Below are positions 45,768-55,838 of a stretch of DNA of 64,000 nucleotides, piece after piece. The translations under genes and the position numbers were made by a program. Within the stretch, counting starts at the first letter, position 1. Each line of letters begins with the position of its first letter. The notes below the pieces were generated by a model, which saw only the letters and a list, made by a program, of their open reading frames with translations, searched no databases and had not been told where the DNA came from. Origin of the DNA: CAVPNY01 sp963706905 (GTDB lineage: Bacteria > Chloroflexota > Anaerolineae > Anaerolineales > UBA4823). The stretch spans positions 62,001 to 126,000 of the forward strand of contig CAVPNY010000023.1 of assembly GCA_963706905.1 (NCBI GenBank). Direction: 5' to 3'.

Positions 45768-46190
45768 ATGGAAATTGCACGCCACTGGCGATTAAAGAAT
45801 CAACGCTACAAATTGGTGGGTGAAGTCTGTCCCCACTGCGAAGCTAAGCTTTTCCCGCCGCGCGACATCTGCCCTGAGTGCGGGCAGGATGCCAAGACAC
45901 TCTTTGCTTTTAGCGGGCGCGGCGAAGTCTATTCCTTTACTACTGTCTTTGACGCCCCCGCCGGCTATGAGGAAAATGCCCCCTATACCGTGGCATTGAT
46001 CAAGCTTGAAGAGGGCCCCCTGGTGACCGCCCAGCTCACCGACCTTGGCACCCAACCCGTTGAGATCGGCACCCCGGTCGAGATGGTCACCCGCAAACTG
46101 CGCAACGACGGTGACGAGCGCGGCATGATCGTGTACGGCTATAAATTTAGGCCTCGACTTCGAACGAGTCGATTAAGTTTCACGAGGTAA
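45768..46190 (+). CDS. Zn-ribbon/OB-fold protein (DUF35)
   Basis: A 140-residue protein with an N-terminal rubredoxin-like zinc ribbon (CPHC and CPEC) and an OB-fold (GRGEVYSFTTVFDAPAGYEENAPYTVALIKLEEG). In archaea this protein bridges the acetoacetyl-CoA thiolase and HMG-CoA synthase into one channelling complex. Its position downstream of both genes supports the same role here. The last part (RPRLRTSRLSFTR) is unusual and may reflect a frame change near the end. A terminator follows. Confidence 0.9.
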   Translation: MEIARHWRLKNQRYKLVGEVCPHCEAKLFPPRDICPECGQDAKTLFAFSGRGEVYSFTTVFDAPAGYEENAPYTVALIKLEEGPLVTAQLTDLGTQPVEIGTPVEMVTRKLRNDGDERGMIVYGYKFRPRLRTSRLSFTR

Positions 46191-46199
46191 TTGATAAGT

Positions 46200-46232
46200 A
46201 AAACTTCCGGGGTCACAAATCCCGGAAGTTTT
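46200..46232 (+). terminator. Terminator of the mevalonate cluster
   Basis: Perfect stem AAAACTTCCGG/CCGGAAGTTTT (46200-46210, 46222-46232) with a T-rich tail, 10 bases after the DUF35 stop codon. Confidence 0.85.
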
Positions 46233-46519
46233 CTTTTTCAACGATCAACAGGGGGTGGCTTTTTGTACAAGTTAATATTTGCTATACTATATTAATAAGC
46301 TTGCTAAAAACAACTGGTTTATCAGTTGTGTTCGAACCTGAGGCCGAAGTACATCTCAATCTCCTGGCTGTCGCACTAAATATGATATCAGCACATAAAT
46401 ACCGCGTCCTTCGGACATTTCTAAGCCACATGATAAATGACCAATGGCAGCAAAATAAAAAGTTGACCCTGATCTCAGCAACTGTTGGCTAAGGAAAAAA
46501 CCATGAACGAGGATGAAAG
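46233..46519. other. AT-rich intergenic region upstream of the catabolic island
   Basis: About 290 bases between the mevalonate terminator and the first UroD-like gene. TTGTAC (46263) followed by TATACT and TATTAAT lies around 46263-46300 and could be a promoter, but the spacing is not ideal. A 63-residue ORF inside shows no protein-like features. Nothing else is evident. Confidence 0.4.
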
Positions 46520-47668
46520 GTGTCCGCATCTTCTATGAACTCCCGCGAACGGCTACGCACCGCCTTAAACCATATGACTACGGACCGCCCGGCGCTGGAC
46601 ATCGGGGGCAGCTATGCAACGGGGATTAACACGGCGGCGTACAGAAACCTCAAAACGCATCTGCGGCTGGACACACCCACCGAGCTTGCGAGCAAGCGCT
46701 CCGATATCGCCCGGGTAGATGAAGTGATCCGAAACCGGCTGAGAATCGATACCTACCCCCTGCTGGCGGGAGCCCCCGAGGGAGCAGTTCTCGAACTGCC
46801 AGATGGCAGCTACCAGGACGAGTGGCGCGTCGTGCGTAGCCGGGCGGAAGGAGGACACTATTACGTGAGCCAGCCTCCGTTGGCTGAGGCTGACCTTCAG
46901 GACCTCGACCGCTTCCCCTGGCCGGACCCAAACGATCCGGGCTGGTCCAGAGGCTTGCTAGAAGAAGCCATCAGAATCCGTCAAGATAGTGACTATGCAC
47001 TGGTGTTGAGCTTACCCGTGGGATTCGGCCACCAGAGCCAGTTTCTACGCGGGTACGACCAATGGCTGGTAGACTGCGCCCTGGACCCGGCCTTCGTCGG
47101 CCGGTTGATGGATCATGTCATCGAGATTCACATGCAGATCGCCGCGAACATGCTGGCCGAGCTGGGCGACCTGGTTGATGTCGTGCTCTACGCCGATGAC
47201 ATGGGTTTTCAAGATCGCCCGATCCTATCACCAGGTATGTTCCGCAGGCTGATCAAGCCGCGACAAAAACGCTTCCTGGAGCATATCAAAGCCAGGACTG
47301 CGGCGAAGGTGCTCTATCACACTTGTGGTTCGATCTACAGCTTGATCCCGGATTTCATCGAGGCTGGCGTCGACGTGCTCAATCCGGTGCAGACCACCGC
47401 GGCACACATGGATCCCGCGCAGTTGAAACGGGAATTCGGTCGCGATCTGGCCTTCTGGGGAGCGGTGGATACGCAGCGCTTGCTGCCCCAGGCAAGCCCG
47501 GCGGAGGTGGAGGCGCAGGTGAGGCAGTTGGTGGAGACGCTGGGCTCCGATGGCGGGTACGTGGTTTCTGCGGCAAATAATATCCAGGCGGATACACCGG
47601 CGGAGAATATCCTGGCCATGGCGACCGGCTGCCAACCTTTAGAGCGAGCGCCCGTACCGGCTGGATAA
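46520..47668 (+). CDS. Uroporphyrinogen decarboxylase (UroD/MtaA) family protein, variant zinc site
   Basis: A 382-residue TIM-barrel protein of the UroD/MtaA family. The GTG at 46520 (after GAGG) or the ATG at 46535 is the start. The methyltransferase-type zinc site begins as YHTCGS, but the third ligand, expected as Cys near GGYVVSA, is an Asn (SAANN). In methanogens and acetogens MtaA-type enzymes move methyl groups from corrinoid proteins to a thiol. With one ligand lost, it may be a regulatory or altered enzyme. It overlaps the tail of the converging 47639-48774 gene by 30 bases. Confidence 0.85.
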   Translation: MSASSMNSRERLRTALNHMTTDRPALDIGGSYATGINTAAYRNLKTHLRLDTPTELASKRSDIARVDEVIRNRLRIDTYPLLAGAPEGAVLELPDGSYQDEWRVVRSRAEGGHYYVSQPPLAEADLQDLDRFPWPDPNDPGWSRGLLEEAIRIRQDSDYALVLSLPVGFGHQSQFLRGYDQWLVDCALDPAFVGRLMDHVIEIHMQIAANMLAELGDLVDVVLYADDMGFQDRPILSPGMFRRLIKPRQKRFLEHIKARTAAKVLYHTCGSIYSLIPDFIEAGVDVLNPVQTTAAHMDPAQLKREFGRDLAFWGAVDTQRLLPQASPAEVEAQVRQLVETLGSDGGYVVSAANNIQADTPAENILAMATGCQPLERAPVPAG

Positions 47669-48774
47669 CGCTGGGATGAATGAAGGTGTCTCTGAGAGAT
47701 AACGACGGCCGGCTTCCTGCTCCCCCTTCTGTATCATCCGTTCGACGACCGCGCAATGCACGGCATAATACTCTTCGATGTCTTGATCCCTTTCAAGGGA
47801 TGAGTGCGCCTGGTAGATGGTCTCCATCAGCCCACCGAACTGTGCGGCCGGGTTATGCTGCCAGAAGCCGGCATCCCGCGGTTGCCGGCCATCCGCGCCG
47901 AAAATGCGGATTTCTGGTGCAAGCGCCGAGGCAATGGGTAACATCAGGTGGGTCAGTATATTCGCCGTATTCCGCACCCAGAACTGGCCAGGATCGGGGA
48001 AATTAAAGTCCCCTCCATCTCTTCTGGGAACCCGATGAGCCGGCCTGATAGTGCTTGAGAGAAATGCCCCAGCAACAAAGGGATGTATCTCTCCGGGACT
48101 ATGCACATACAATCTGGATACCTGGCAAGCGCCTTCAGCGCCTGATCTCGAAAAGCGGCCGCATACTTGGAGATACCAAAATGAAAAGCGGGATCGGCAA
48201 ACACGAGCAGATTGGGTTGGATCTTTTCCAGGAAGGCGTCATTTTTCACCAGGCTGTTGCAAATGATGCGCAACGAGTTGGCCGGCAGTGGTCGGCTCAG
48301 CCCTGCTTCCAAAGAAGGCCCGGTAAGAAGGAGACAGGCGGTCTCGATACCCGTGTATTGGCGGAACCATTCGGTGTAGGAGCGGCGGGCGTTTTCGCGC
48401 TGGGCCTCCCGCTCCGCCTGGTGGCTGATCAGGTAACGAAGCCCGGCGTGGTTGGTCACTTCGACGTCCAGATAGAAGTGGGGATCGACAATCAAAACGC
48501 GGTTTTGATGGGCCTCGATCTCTGCCTGCTGCAGGTAACTGGCGTTCCATACCAGCACGCGATCCGCAGTTTCGAAAGCCTCCTGGAGCAGATCTGGCTC
48601 TAGTACGCGGCAGAATTCTGCCAACGGACTTTCTCGAAGGGCGTTATATTCGTAGTCCGGGACGGACAGGTGCGACCAGGTGGTAGGCTGGCCGAGCTCA
48701 GCCTCGGCTGGGACCAGTAACTGAGTGCCTTGCGGCAGCCGCGGCGTCAGATACCAGGCCAGCCGGTTGAGCAC
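47639..48774 (-). CDS. MptE-like (DUF115-type) protein, one frame break
   Basis: About 380 residues when joined. The N-terminal part holds LLTGPSLEAG and CNSLVKNDAF, reminiscent of the DUF115/6-hydroxymethylpterin diphosphokinase-like and glycosyltransferase-like group. The frame changes near 48010 (GGAGGGGAC), after which DFNFPDPGQFWVRNTANILTHLMLPIA and FGADGRQP continue to 47639. The real start is uncertain: the frame is open back to the stop of the LLM gene at 48826, with GTG at 48774 the best candidate. It is the last gene of the xanthine-dehydrogenase-type operon; its job there is unclear. Confidence 0.55.
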
Positions 48775-48825
48775 ATCTACCAGGGCAGCTGAATTCTGCA
48801 GGGTTGGGTATACCAGCAGTTCGAT

Positions 48826-49886
48826 TCAGACCTCCCGAACGTGAGAGGCGTTCTTCAAGCGAGGCATTACCTGCTCGAAGAAGGTATCCAGGACAAACTC
48901 GACATCCTGCCCATCCAGGGGTAAGGGGTACAGGGCAACTTCCTGGATCCCGGTCCCGGCGATCTCCTGCAGCTGGGCTAAGACCTGGTCCACGCTCCCC
49001 ACCAGTGCCTTTTCGCGCACCATCTCCGTTGTGATCAATGGGTTAAACTCGGCGACCAACTTGAAATCGTCCACGTTGCGCGGCTTGCCCCCATAGTGCT
49101 CGATGAATTCGCACAGCGGCTGCAGTTTTACCTCCCAGTCTGGCTGATAAGTCGGCAAGCTATTCCAACGCGGGTATGTGTGCCACAGCTCGCCGGTAAT
49201 CCAGGGGCGCATCAGATTGCAGGCCGCTTCCATGTCATCGGAAAGGATCAGATTAAGGCGCGTGATCCGGTACACATCCTGTGCAGAGCGACCGAGGCGA
49301 GTGGCTCCCTCGGCGACGAAAGCCAGGGACTTGCCGATGGCGGCAGGCGAGGCCAGGTCTCCCAGCATGACCGAATCGGCCATTTCGCCAGCCAGGCGCA
49401 GGATCTGGGGACCGGCCGATGCAACCAGGATGGGGATATCTGGCCGGGAGGGGAAGTTTAGCTCGCCGGAGTGAAAGGAAACTGTCTCACCTTCATAGTC
49501 AACCGCTCCGCCCGACCATAGCTGGCGGATGAGCTGGATGGCTTCCCGCAGTGCCAGGACAATCTTCTGGCGCTGGATGCCCAGCGCCTCCAGGCCGCTG
49601 AACCCGGCCCCAATCCCGAGAACACCCGGCCTCCGGCGATCTCGTCTAAGGTCGCCATTGCCATGGCTGTGATAGCCGGGTGCCGGGTGAAAGGGTCGGT
49701 TACACAGGGGCCAAGGTGGATGCGGGAGGTGTGCTGCGAGAGGTAGGCCAGGCTGGCGTAAGGGTCCCGGAAGAACTTCTCATCGGCAACCCACAGGTGT
49801 TCAAAGTCATGCGCCTCTGCGACCTGCGCCAGTTTTTTCAACCGTTCAGGGAGATATTCACCCAGCAATAGCAATCCAAAGCGCAT
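48826..49886 (-). CDS. LLM class flavin-dependent oxidoreductase, one frame break
   Basis: About 353 residues when joined; the size and N-terminus MRFGLLLLGEYLPERLKKLAQVAEAHDFEH are typical of F420-dependent methylene-H4MPT-reductase-like proteins. The frame changes near 49605 (GRVF then GAGFSGLEALGIQRQKI), probably by one missing C. VASAGPQILRLAGEMADSVMLGD marks the C-terminal binding loop. In the operon it may reduce or oxidise an intermediate of the pathway, but cofactor and substrate are not evident. Its start overlaps the end of the molybdenum subunit gene by 29 bases. Confidence 0.85.
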
Positions 49887-52218
49887 AGCCTACCTCATAT
49901 TGGAATCGGGCAGGAATCAGTAATTTGGTATCGGTCCGCCCTGCGGAGGCATCTTTGGCCTGGAGCGCCTTTAATACCTTTTCGGGAGTCATGGGCAGCG
50001 AACGCAGGCGAACACCGGTCGCACGGGCGATGGCATTCGCCAGGGCAGCCGGCGGTTCGATTACCGGCGACTTGCCCAGACCCTTCAGCCCGTAAGGACC
50101 GCCGCCCGGGACTCCGTGCTCGACAATGATAGCCTCGATATCCGGGACATCGGCGATCGTGGGGAGCTTGTAATCGGTCCAATTGACATTCGTCCGGTAG
50201 CCGTCTTGGTACAGGACCCCTCCATCAGGCCCATGCCAATACCCTGGGCGACGCCGCCGTGGATCTGGCCCTGGATCAGGGTTGGATTGACCGCGAAACC
50301 AATGTCATGGGCGGCGGCATAGCGCAGGACAGAGACCTGCCCGGTGCCGGGGTCAACCTCCACCTCGGCTGCGTGGCAGTGGAAGCTGGGGTAGTGAAAT
50401 GCGGGGTACAGGCATGAGACCAGGCGATCGCTGCTGAATACCGCCGGGTCAGGCACGGATTCGTGCAGGGCCTGCAGCTCCCCGCGGTTGTCCAGTTTGG
50501 CCAGGTCGGATAGGGACACCCACGCTTCAGGGGAGCCCTTGACTATCACGAACTTCTCGCGCAGCTCCAGCTCAACTGGCTCGACCTCCAGCAGGTGTGA
50601 GGCCAGGTCCTTGATTTTCTCAATCAGTTCGAAGCAGGCGAACTGTGCGGCCCGCCCGACGTTAAAGATCGTGCGACTGCCCTGCGAACCCCAGTCCCAC
50701 AGGCCTTCAGTCGTGTCGGTGACGTTGATCACTACGTCTTCCAGGCCGACCCCCATGGTCTCGGCGACCACCTGGGGCACGCCACCCATGATGGCGCCGG
50801 TGCCGATCTCTTGAGTCCCGACCGAAACGACGATCCGGCCATCCGATGCCAGCCTGACATGGCTGGTGGATTTCTGGAGGGTGGTGGTCCACCAGCCGAT
50901 GGCGAGCCCTTTGCCGCGATTTGGGCCGGCGGGCTGGTCCCACTCAATGGCAGCCGCCGCTTTTTCCATCGCCTCTTGCAGCCCGACGCCTTGCAGCACC
51001 TGACCATTGGCGACCTGGTCGCCGTCATGGACGATGTTTCGCAGGCGGAATTCCAACGGATCCAGCCCCAGTTTCTCGGCAATCACGTCGAAATGAGATT
51101 CGAGCGCAAAGTTCGGCTGCGGCCCACCTGGCCCGCGGTAAGCGCCGAAATTCATCTTGTTCGTATGCACGGCGTAAGCGTCGATAGTGATGTTTTGCGT
51201 GCGGTAAGGGCCGCCCAACACAAGCACGGCCACGGAGGCAATCTCCGGACCCGAGCCGGTGTAGGCCCCGGTGTCGAGGATGGCCCTGGCCTGGCGGGCT
51301 ACAAAGTCCCGTCCTTCTTCACGCCGGTCTTGAGCCAGATCTTGAACGGATGGCGCGGCAAACCCGCGATCAGCTCCTCTTCCAGGCTGGTGACCATGCG
51401 CACTGGGCGCCCCGTCTTGCGAGCGAGCAGGGCTACGAACGGCTCAATCTGCGGGTAGAGCTTTGAGCCAAAAGCTCCTCCGATGCCGGTGGGGACGATG
51501 CGTACCTCTTCTTCCGGCACTCCAAGAACATGAGCCACGTTGGTGCGAATCCAGTAAGGCAGTTGTGTATTGGTGTAAACCGCCATGCGGCCATCGGATC
51601 CCAAAACAGCGGTGGCCACGCGGGGCTCAACGTGGGATTGGTGGACGCTCTCGGTGGTGAACTCGTCTTCAAAAATATAGTCGGCCGCGGCAAATCCCTT
51701 TTCGAGGTCGCCCGTGCTCAGTTGGGCGTGGCAGCAGACATTCCCAAAGCGGACCAGGCTTTGCTCCGCCCGGTAGGTCTCCCAGTGCTCGTGCAGTAGC
51801 GGCGCGTCGGGCTGCATGGCGGCTTCCGGATCAGTGATGACCGACAGCAGTTCATATTCCACTTCGATCAACCGAATGCCTTGTTCGGCGATCTCCGGCT
51901 CTCTGCGGCGACCAGGGCTATTGGTTCGCCGAAGAAACGAACCCGGTCAACAGCCAGCAAGGGTTGGTCATCTACTGTGCCAGGCATGAGCAAGTCAGGG
52001 AAATCTCGTCCGGTGAGCACCCCACGCACGCCTTCCAGGGCTTCGGCCCGGCTGGTATCAATGCGCAGAATGCGAGCATGCGGGTGAGGGCTGCGCAGGA
52101 CTGCGCTCTCCAGGGCGCCTTCGAGGTGGTGATCCATGCCGTAAATATAGCTGCCTGTAACCTTCTGTTGGGCATCCAAGCGTGGCAAAGGCTGGCCGAG
52201 TAGGGTTTTGGCGCTCAT
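49858..52218 (-). CDS. Xanthine-dehydrogenase-type molybdenum subunit, three frame breaks
   Basis: Large subunit of a molybdenum hydroxylase, about 785 residues when joined. Parts in order: LLGQPLPRLDAQQKVTG (start), the FFGEPIALVAAES region, GIGGAFGSKLYPQIEPF, FGAYRGPGGPQPNFALE, the GTQEIGTGAIMGGVPQVVAET Mo-cofactor motif, and the C-terminal GPYGLKGLGKSPVIEPPAALANAI with catalytic-type Glu. Breaks near 51895, 51300 and 50215 all look like one missing base. Together with the 2Fe-2S and FAD genes upstream it forms an enzyme that hydroxylates an aromatic or N-heterocyclic substrate. Confidence 0.9.
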
Positions 52219-52697
52219 AAGGCCTCACCTCCTTTCTGGACAGCCGCATGGATGGCTTTACGAATGTTCACATAGCCCGTGCAGCGGCAGATATTTCCGA
52301 CAAGCGCCTGGTTAATCTGATCATCGCTGGGATGGGGGTTTGCCAGAAGCAGGCCGACAACTGCCATCACAAACCCGGGCGTACAATACCCGCACTGGAT
52401 GCCGCCATTATCAATGAAAGCCTGCTGAATTGGGTGAAGCTGATCTTCCTCGGCCAGACCTTCAATAGTCGTAATCTTTTTCCCCTGGGCTCGAATGGCC
52501 AGGTAGAGGCAGGAATTAACGGTCAAGCCGTCGATGAGCACCGTACAGGCGCCGCACTCACCTTCCTGGCAGTTAGATTTGGTGCCGGTCAGTCCCAGAT
52601 CCTCCCGCAGAACCGCCAGGAGGGTGCGCGAGGGATCAATCTCCAGGGAATAGTTCCGCTGGTTAATGTTTAACTGGATTGGAATGAGAGAAGTCAT
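52215..52697 (-). CDS. 2Fe-2S subunit of the molybdenum hydroxylase
   Basis: A 160-residue small subunit with two iron-sulfur clusters: plant-type CQEGECGACTVLIDG...SC and the helical domain CGYCTPGFVM...CRCTGY. It carries electrons from the molybdenum centre to FAD. It overlaps the upstream FAD gene by one base (TGATG) and the downstream molybdenum gene by four bases, a tightly coupled operon. Confidence 0.95.
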   Translation of the reverse strand: MTSLIPIQLNINQRNYSLEIDPSRTLLAVLREDLGLTGTKSNCQEGECGACTVLIDGLTVNSCLYLAIRAQGKKITTIEGLAEEDQLHPIQQAFIDNGGIQCGYCTPGFVMAVVGLLLANPHPSDDQINQALVGNICRCTGYVNIRKAIHAAVQKGGEAL

Positions 52698-53587
52698 CAG
52701 TTTCTTGCTCCTTCCACTGCCCGCTCGGCAGCGATCGAGAGGGCACGTGGGACGAGTGTTTCAATCAACATGCTGCGGTAATCGGCAGACGCACGCACGT
52801 CCGTGATCGGCCGAGCTTCTGAGCGTGCCCGGGCGCCGGCCTGCTTCAGGAGGTCCGGCTCAATCTTCTGCCCTCGAAGGAGCTCTTCTGCCTGCCTGGC
52901 CCGGAAGGGATTGGGCGCGACCGCTCCCAACCCCAGGCGGGCGGCCAGAATCGTTTGCCCATCTTCTGCCAACGTGACCCGCGCGCTGACTGCCACGATA
53001 GAACAGTCCACAGCATGGCGGCGCATGACCTTGAGGAAGGCCGTGCCCGTGCGGGTTGCCGGCGAGGGGAACTCGATGCTCGTCAGGACTTCGGCGGGGA
53101 GCAAAGCGGTCTGGTCAGGGCCGGTAAGAAAGCCGTCCAGCGGTGTTCTGCGTTGCCCGTCCGGCCCATCCAGCACCAGCATGGCATCCAAGCAGAGCAG
53201 CGGCGGCACCATGTCCACGCCTGGGGAGGCTTTGCAGATATTGCCGCCCAGGGTGGCGACGTTCTGGACCTGTTGCGCGCCGAGCAAGGTAGCCGCTTCG
53301 ACCAGGCTCCGCAAAGCTGGTTGATCCACGAGGGCGTTTGCCAGGTTGGTTATGGTAACTAGGGCTCCAAAGCGGTAGCCGGATCTTCTATCCACCTGGA
53401 CGGCTTCCAGGCCAGGGATCCCCCACAAACTGACCACGTGCCTGGGATCTAGCTCACCATGTCTGATATCGATGAGTAGGGCTGTGCCTCCTGCGAGCAG
53501 GGCAGCCTCTTGCCCATACTCGCCCAACAAGGCGATGGCCTCCTGCAGTAAATCTGGTTGATGGTAGTCAAAATGGGACATTATCAA
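52697..53587 (-). CDS. FAD-binding subunit of the molybdenum hydroxylase
   Basis: A 296-residue CoxM/XdhB-type subunit. FAD-binding loops AALLAGGTALL near residue 34 and NVATLGGNICKASPGVDMVP near residue 109, followed by the CO dehydrogenase flavoprotein C-terminal domain. First gene of a leftward operon; its start is 145 bases from the divergent IclR gene, with a palindrome between them. Confidence 0.95.
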   Translation of the reverse strand: MIMSHFDYHQPDLLQEAIALLGEYGQEAALLAGGTALLIDIRHGELDPRHVVSLWGIPGLEAVQVDRRSGYRFGALVTITNLANALVDQPALRSLVEAATLLGAQQVQNVATLGGNICKASPGVDMVPPLLCLDAMLVLDGPDGQRRTPLDGFLTGPDQTALLPAEVLTSIEFPSPATRTGTAFLKVMRRHAVDCSIVAVSARVTLAEDGQTILAARLGLGAVAPNPFRARQAEELLRGQKIEPDLLKQAGARARSEARPITDVRASADYRSMLIETLVPRALSIAAERAVEGARN

Positions 53588-53677
53588 ATCTCCGCTGTCA
53601 AGAGAGAATTCAATCCTACATCGCTTGACTCGGCCCCCTTTTTTTGATATATTGGAAGTACCATAACGTGGAACAAA

Positions 53678-53694
53678 ATTCCGTCATTTGGAAT
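53678..53694. promoter_or_regulatory. Palindrome between the divergent operons, likely IclR operator
   Basis: ATTCC-GTCATTT-GGAAT, a perfect 5-base inverted repeat with a 7-base spacer, 38 bases upstream of the IclR start and about 90 bases upstream of the hydroxylase operon. IclR regulators commonly bind such A/T-flanked palindromes. A role in controlling both directions is likely but unproven. Confidence 0.55.
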
Positions 53695-53732
53695 GTTTGC
53701 CTTACGGGATATATTCTACCATTTATTTTAAT

Positions 53733-54558
53733 ATGCTTGAAACCAAAGACTTGGTGCAATCTGTTGACCGGGCGATGGTCTTGCTGGAAAGGCTTTGCCA
53801 ATCGAGCGCTGGCCTGAGCCTGCATGAGCTGGCGGATGCTACAGGATTGCCCAAGAGCACTGCCCACCGCTTGCTCAAAACCTTAATGCATCATAATCTG
53901 GTGCGGCAAGACAATCAGAAGGGCTTATACGTTCCGGGATTGAGGCTTTTCGAGCTGGCATACGCCCAAATCAATAGCCTGTCCCTGCTTACCCAGGCAT
54001 CCCCTTTTGTCATTGCGCTTGCCCGACAGACCAACGAAACCGTCCATCTGGCTATTTTAGATGAATACGAGGTCGTCTATATTAGCAAAGAAGAGACTGT
54101 GCATCCGATCCGCATGCACTCGTCTATCGGCAAGCGCGCGCCGGCGCACTGCACCGGCCTGGGAAAAGCCATGCTGGCCTATCTCCCGGACGAGAAACTG
54201 GAAGAGGTTGCCCGGCACAGGGGCTTCGCCAGCTATACCCCACGCACCATTTCCTCTTTCCAGGAATTAAAGAACATCTATCGACCGTCCGGCGAGACGG
54301 ATATGCGATTGACAACGCCGAGCACGAGGAGGATATTCTGTGTGTGGCAGCTCCGATCCGCGATCACCTTGGCGAAGTCATTGCAGCCATCAGCCTGAGT
54401 GCCCCTGCTGTGCGTTGCGATCTCTCGCGTATCCGATCCTTTGCGCCCTCGTCTGCCATTACGCTGAACAAATCTCCTGTCAATTGGGGTTTGTGCCTGA
54501 AAGCGGTCGTTTGGCTGACCTGCTCGTCGAGTCCGGCGACCTAGACCGGCAAGGATAA
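53733..54558 (+). CDS. IclR-family transcriptional regulator, two frame breaks
   Basis: Winged helix at residues 8-60 (LSLHELADATGLPKSTAHRLLKTL), then the IclR effector domain (TNETVHLAILDEYEVVYISKEE, HCTGLGKAMLAYL). The frame changes near 54285 (continuing RRDGYAIDNAEHEEDILCVAAPI) and again near 54445 (AEQISCQLGFVPESG). The joined product of about 275 residues is normal length. It lies between the hydroxylase operon and the aminotransferase/transporter operon and probably controls both in response to the pathway substrate. Confidence 0.85.
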
Positions 54559-54578
54559 GAACAACAGGATGGATTCAA

Positions 54579-55685
54579 TTGAACGATTCCAATGAGCACC
54601 TGATGATCCCCGGGCCGGTTGAGGTTGAGGCGGATGTTTTGGCCGCCATCGGACGGCAGGTGGTGCCCCATTACGGTCCACAGTGGGTGCCGATCTATCG
54701 GGAAGTACAATCCAATTTGAAACAGGTATTCCGCACCGCCGGGGATGTCTTCCTGATTCCCGGCTCGGGCAGCGCCGGGGTGGAGGCGGTGGTTGGGAGC
54801 TTGCTTCGACCAGGGGATGCCTGTCTGGTGGCGGTCAATGGGTTCTTCGGCGAGCGCCTGTCAGCGATTGCGCAATCCCGCGGCGCCCAGGTGAGCGAGG
54901 TAAGGGCGGAATGGGGCCAGCCGGTCCTGGTCGAGCAGGTCCGAGCCGCACTGGATAGACAGGAAGGCTTTCAAGCCGTGTGTGTGGTGCATCACGAGAC
55001 ATCCACCACTGCACTTAACCCTGTACGCGAAATTAGCGCTCTGGCGAGTGAATATGGCGTTCCTCTGGTAGTGGACGCCATCTCATCATTGGGAGGAGAG
55101 GCACTGGATATGGACAGTTGGGGCATCCCATTCTGTGTTACCGCCTCCCAAAAATGCCTCGAAGCGCCCCCAGGATTGAGCGCCGTGGCCGTCGGCCTAA
55201 TCGGATGGGAGGTGCTCGACAGAAACCCGGCTCCATTTTGCGGATGGTACCTGAATCTGCGCACCTGGCGAGAATATCAGGAGAAATGGGCCGGTTGGCA
55301 CCCTTTCCCGGTTACATTACCCACCAATCTGGTGTTGGCTCTCCAGGTTGCCTTAGACCGGCTGATTCAGGAAACTGTCGAGGGGCGCATCCAACGTTAT
55401 GCATCCATCGCCCGATTTGTTAGGCAGAATTTGAAGGCTCGGGGTTTCACCTGCCTTGTTGAGGATGCCTGGGCCGCCTCATCCGTCACCGCAGCCATTC
55501 CACCGCCTGGCGTAACTGCAGATCACCTGGTTAGCTGTTTACGGGAAAAACGGCGCATTCGGATTGCAGGCGGCATGGGAGATTTGCAGGGAAGGATCAT
55601 CCGCATTGGTCATATGGGCCAGGCAGCTTCCATAGAAAACATGGAGCTGCTGCTGTCTGCCCTGGACGAATGCTGTTCTGGGTAG
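54579..55685 (+). CDS. Class V aminotransferase (PucG/serine-glyoxylate aminotransferase-like)
   Basis: PLP enzyme of 368 residues from TTG 54579, with weak GGA spacing; a later ATG at 54603 is possible. The PLP Lys is in TASQKCLEAPPGL near residue 190, the Asp in VVDAISSLGG and the substrate loop in HHETSTTALNP. Closest known groups are alanine/serine-glyoxylate and (S)-ureidoglycine-glyoxylate aminotransferases of purine breakdown. It starts 20 bases after the IclR gene. With a xanthine-dehydrogenase-type enzyme in the divergent operon, a role in N-heterocycle catabolism is plausible. Confidence 0.85.
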   Translation: MNDSNEHLMIPGPVEVEADVLAAIGRQVVPHYGPQWVPIYREVQSNLKQVFRTAGDVFLIPGSGSAGVEAVVGSLLRPGDACLVAVNGFFGERLSAIAQSRGAQVSEVRAEWGQPVLVEQVRAALDRQEGFQAVCVVHHETSTTALNPVREISALASEYGVPLVVDAISSLGGEALDMDSWGIPFCVTASQKCLEAPPGLSAVAVGLIGWEVLDRNPAPFCGWYLNLRTWREYQEKWAGWHPFPVTLPTNLVLALQVALDRLIQETVEGRIQRYASIARFVRQNLKARGFTCLVEDAWAASSVTAAIPPPGVTADHLVSCLREKRRIRIAGGMGDLQGRIIRIGHMGQAASIENMELLLSALDECCSG

Positions 55686-55838
55686 ACGCTATCTGAAAAT
55701 TCAACCTGACGTCCGCTTGAGTACTGTTGGAGGAAACGTTGCGTTCCGAACAAAGGAGGTGCTGGCGAATAAAAAACATTCCTCTCATTTCATTGGTCCA
55801 GATCAACCATGTCACCCCAATTTGCATGGAGGAAAGAA

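Noticed and set aside
46301..46492. 63-residue ORF between the mevalonate cluster and the first UroD-like gene
   Set aside because: No ribosome binding site, no hydrophobic or motif pattern, and it lies in an AT-rich region that looks regulatory.
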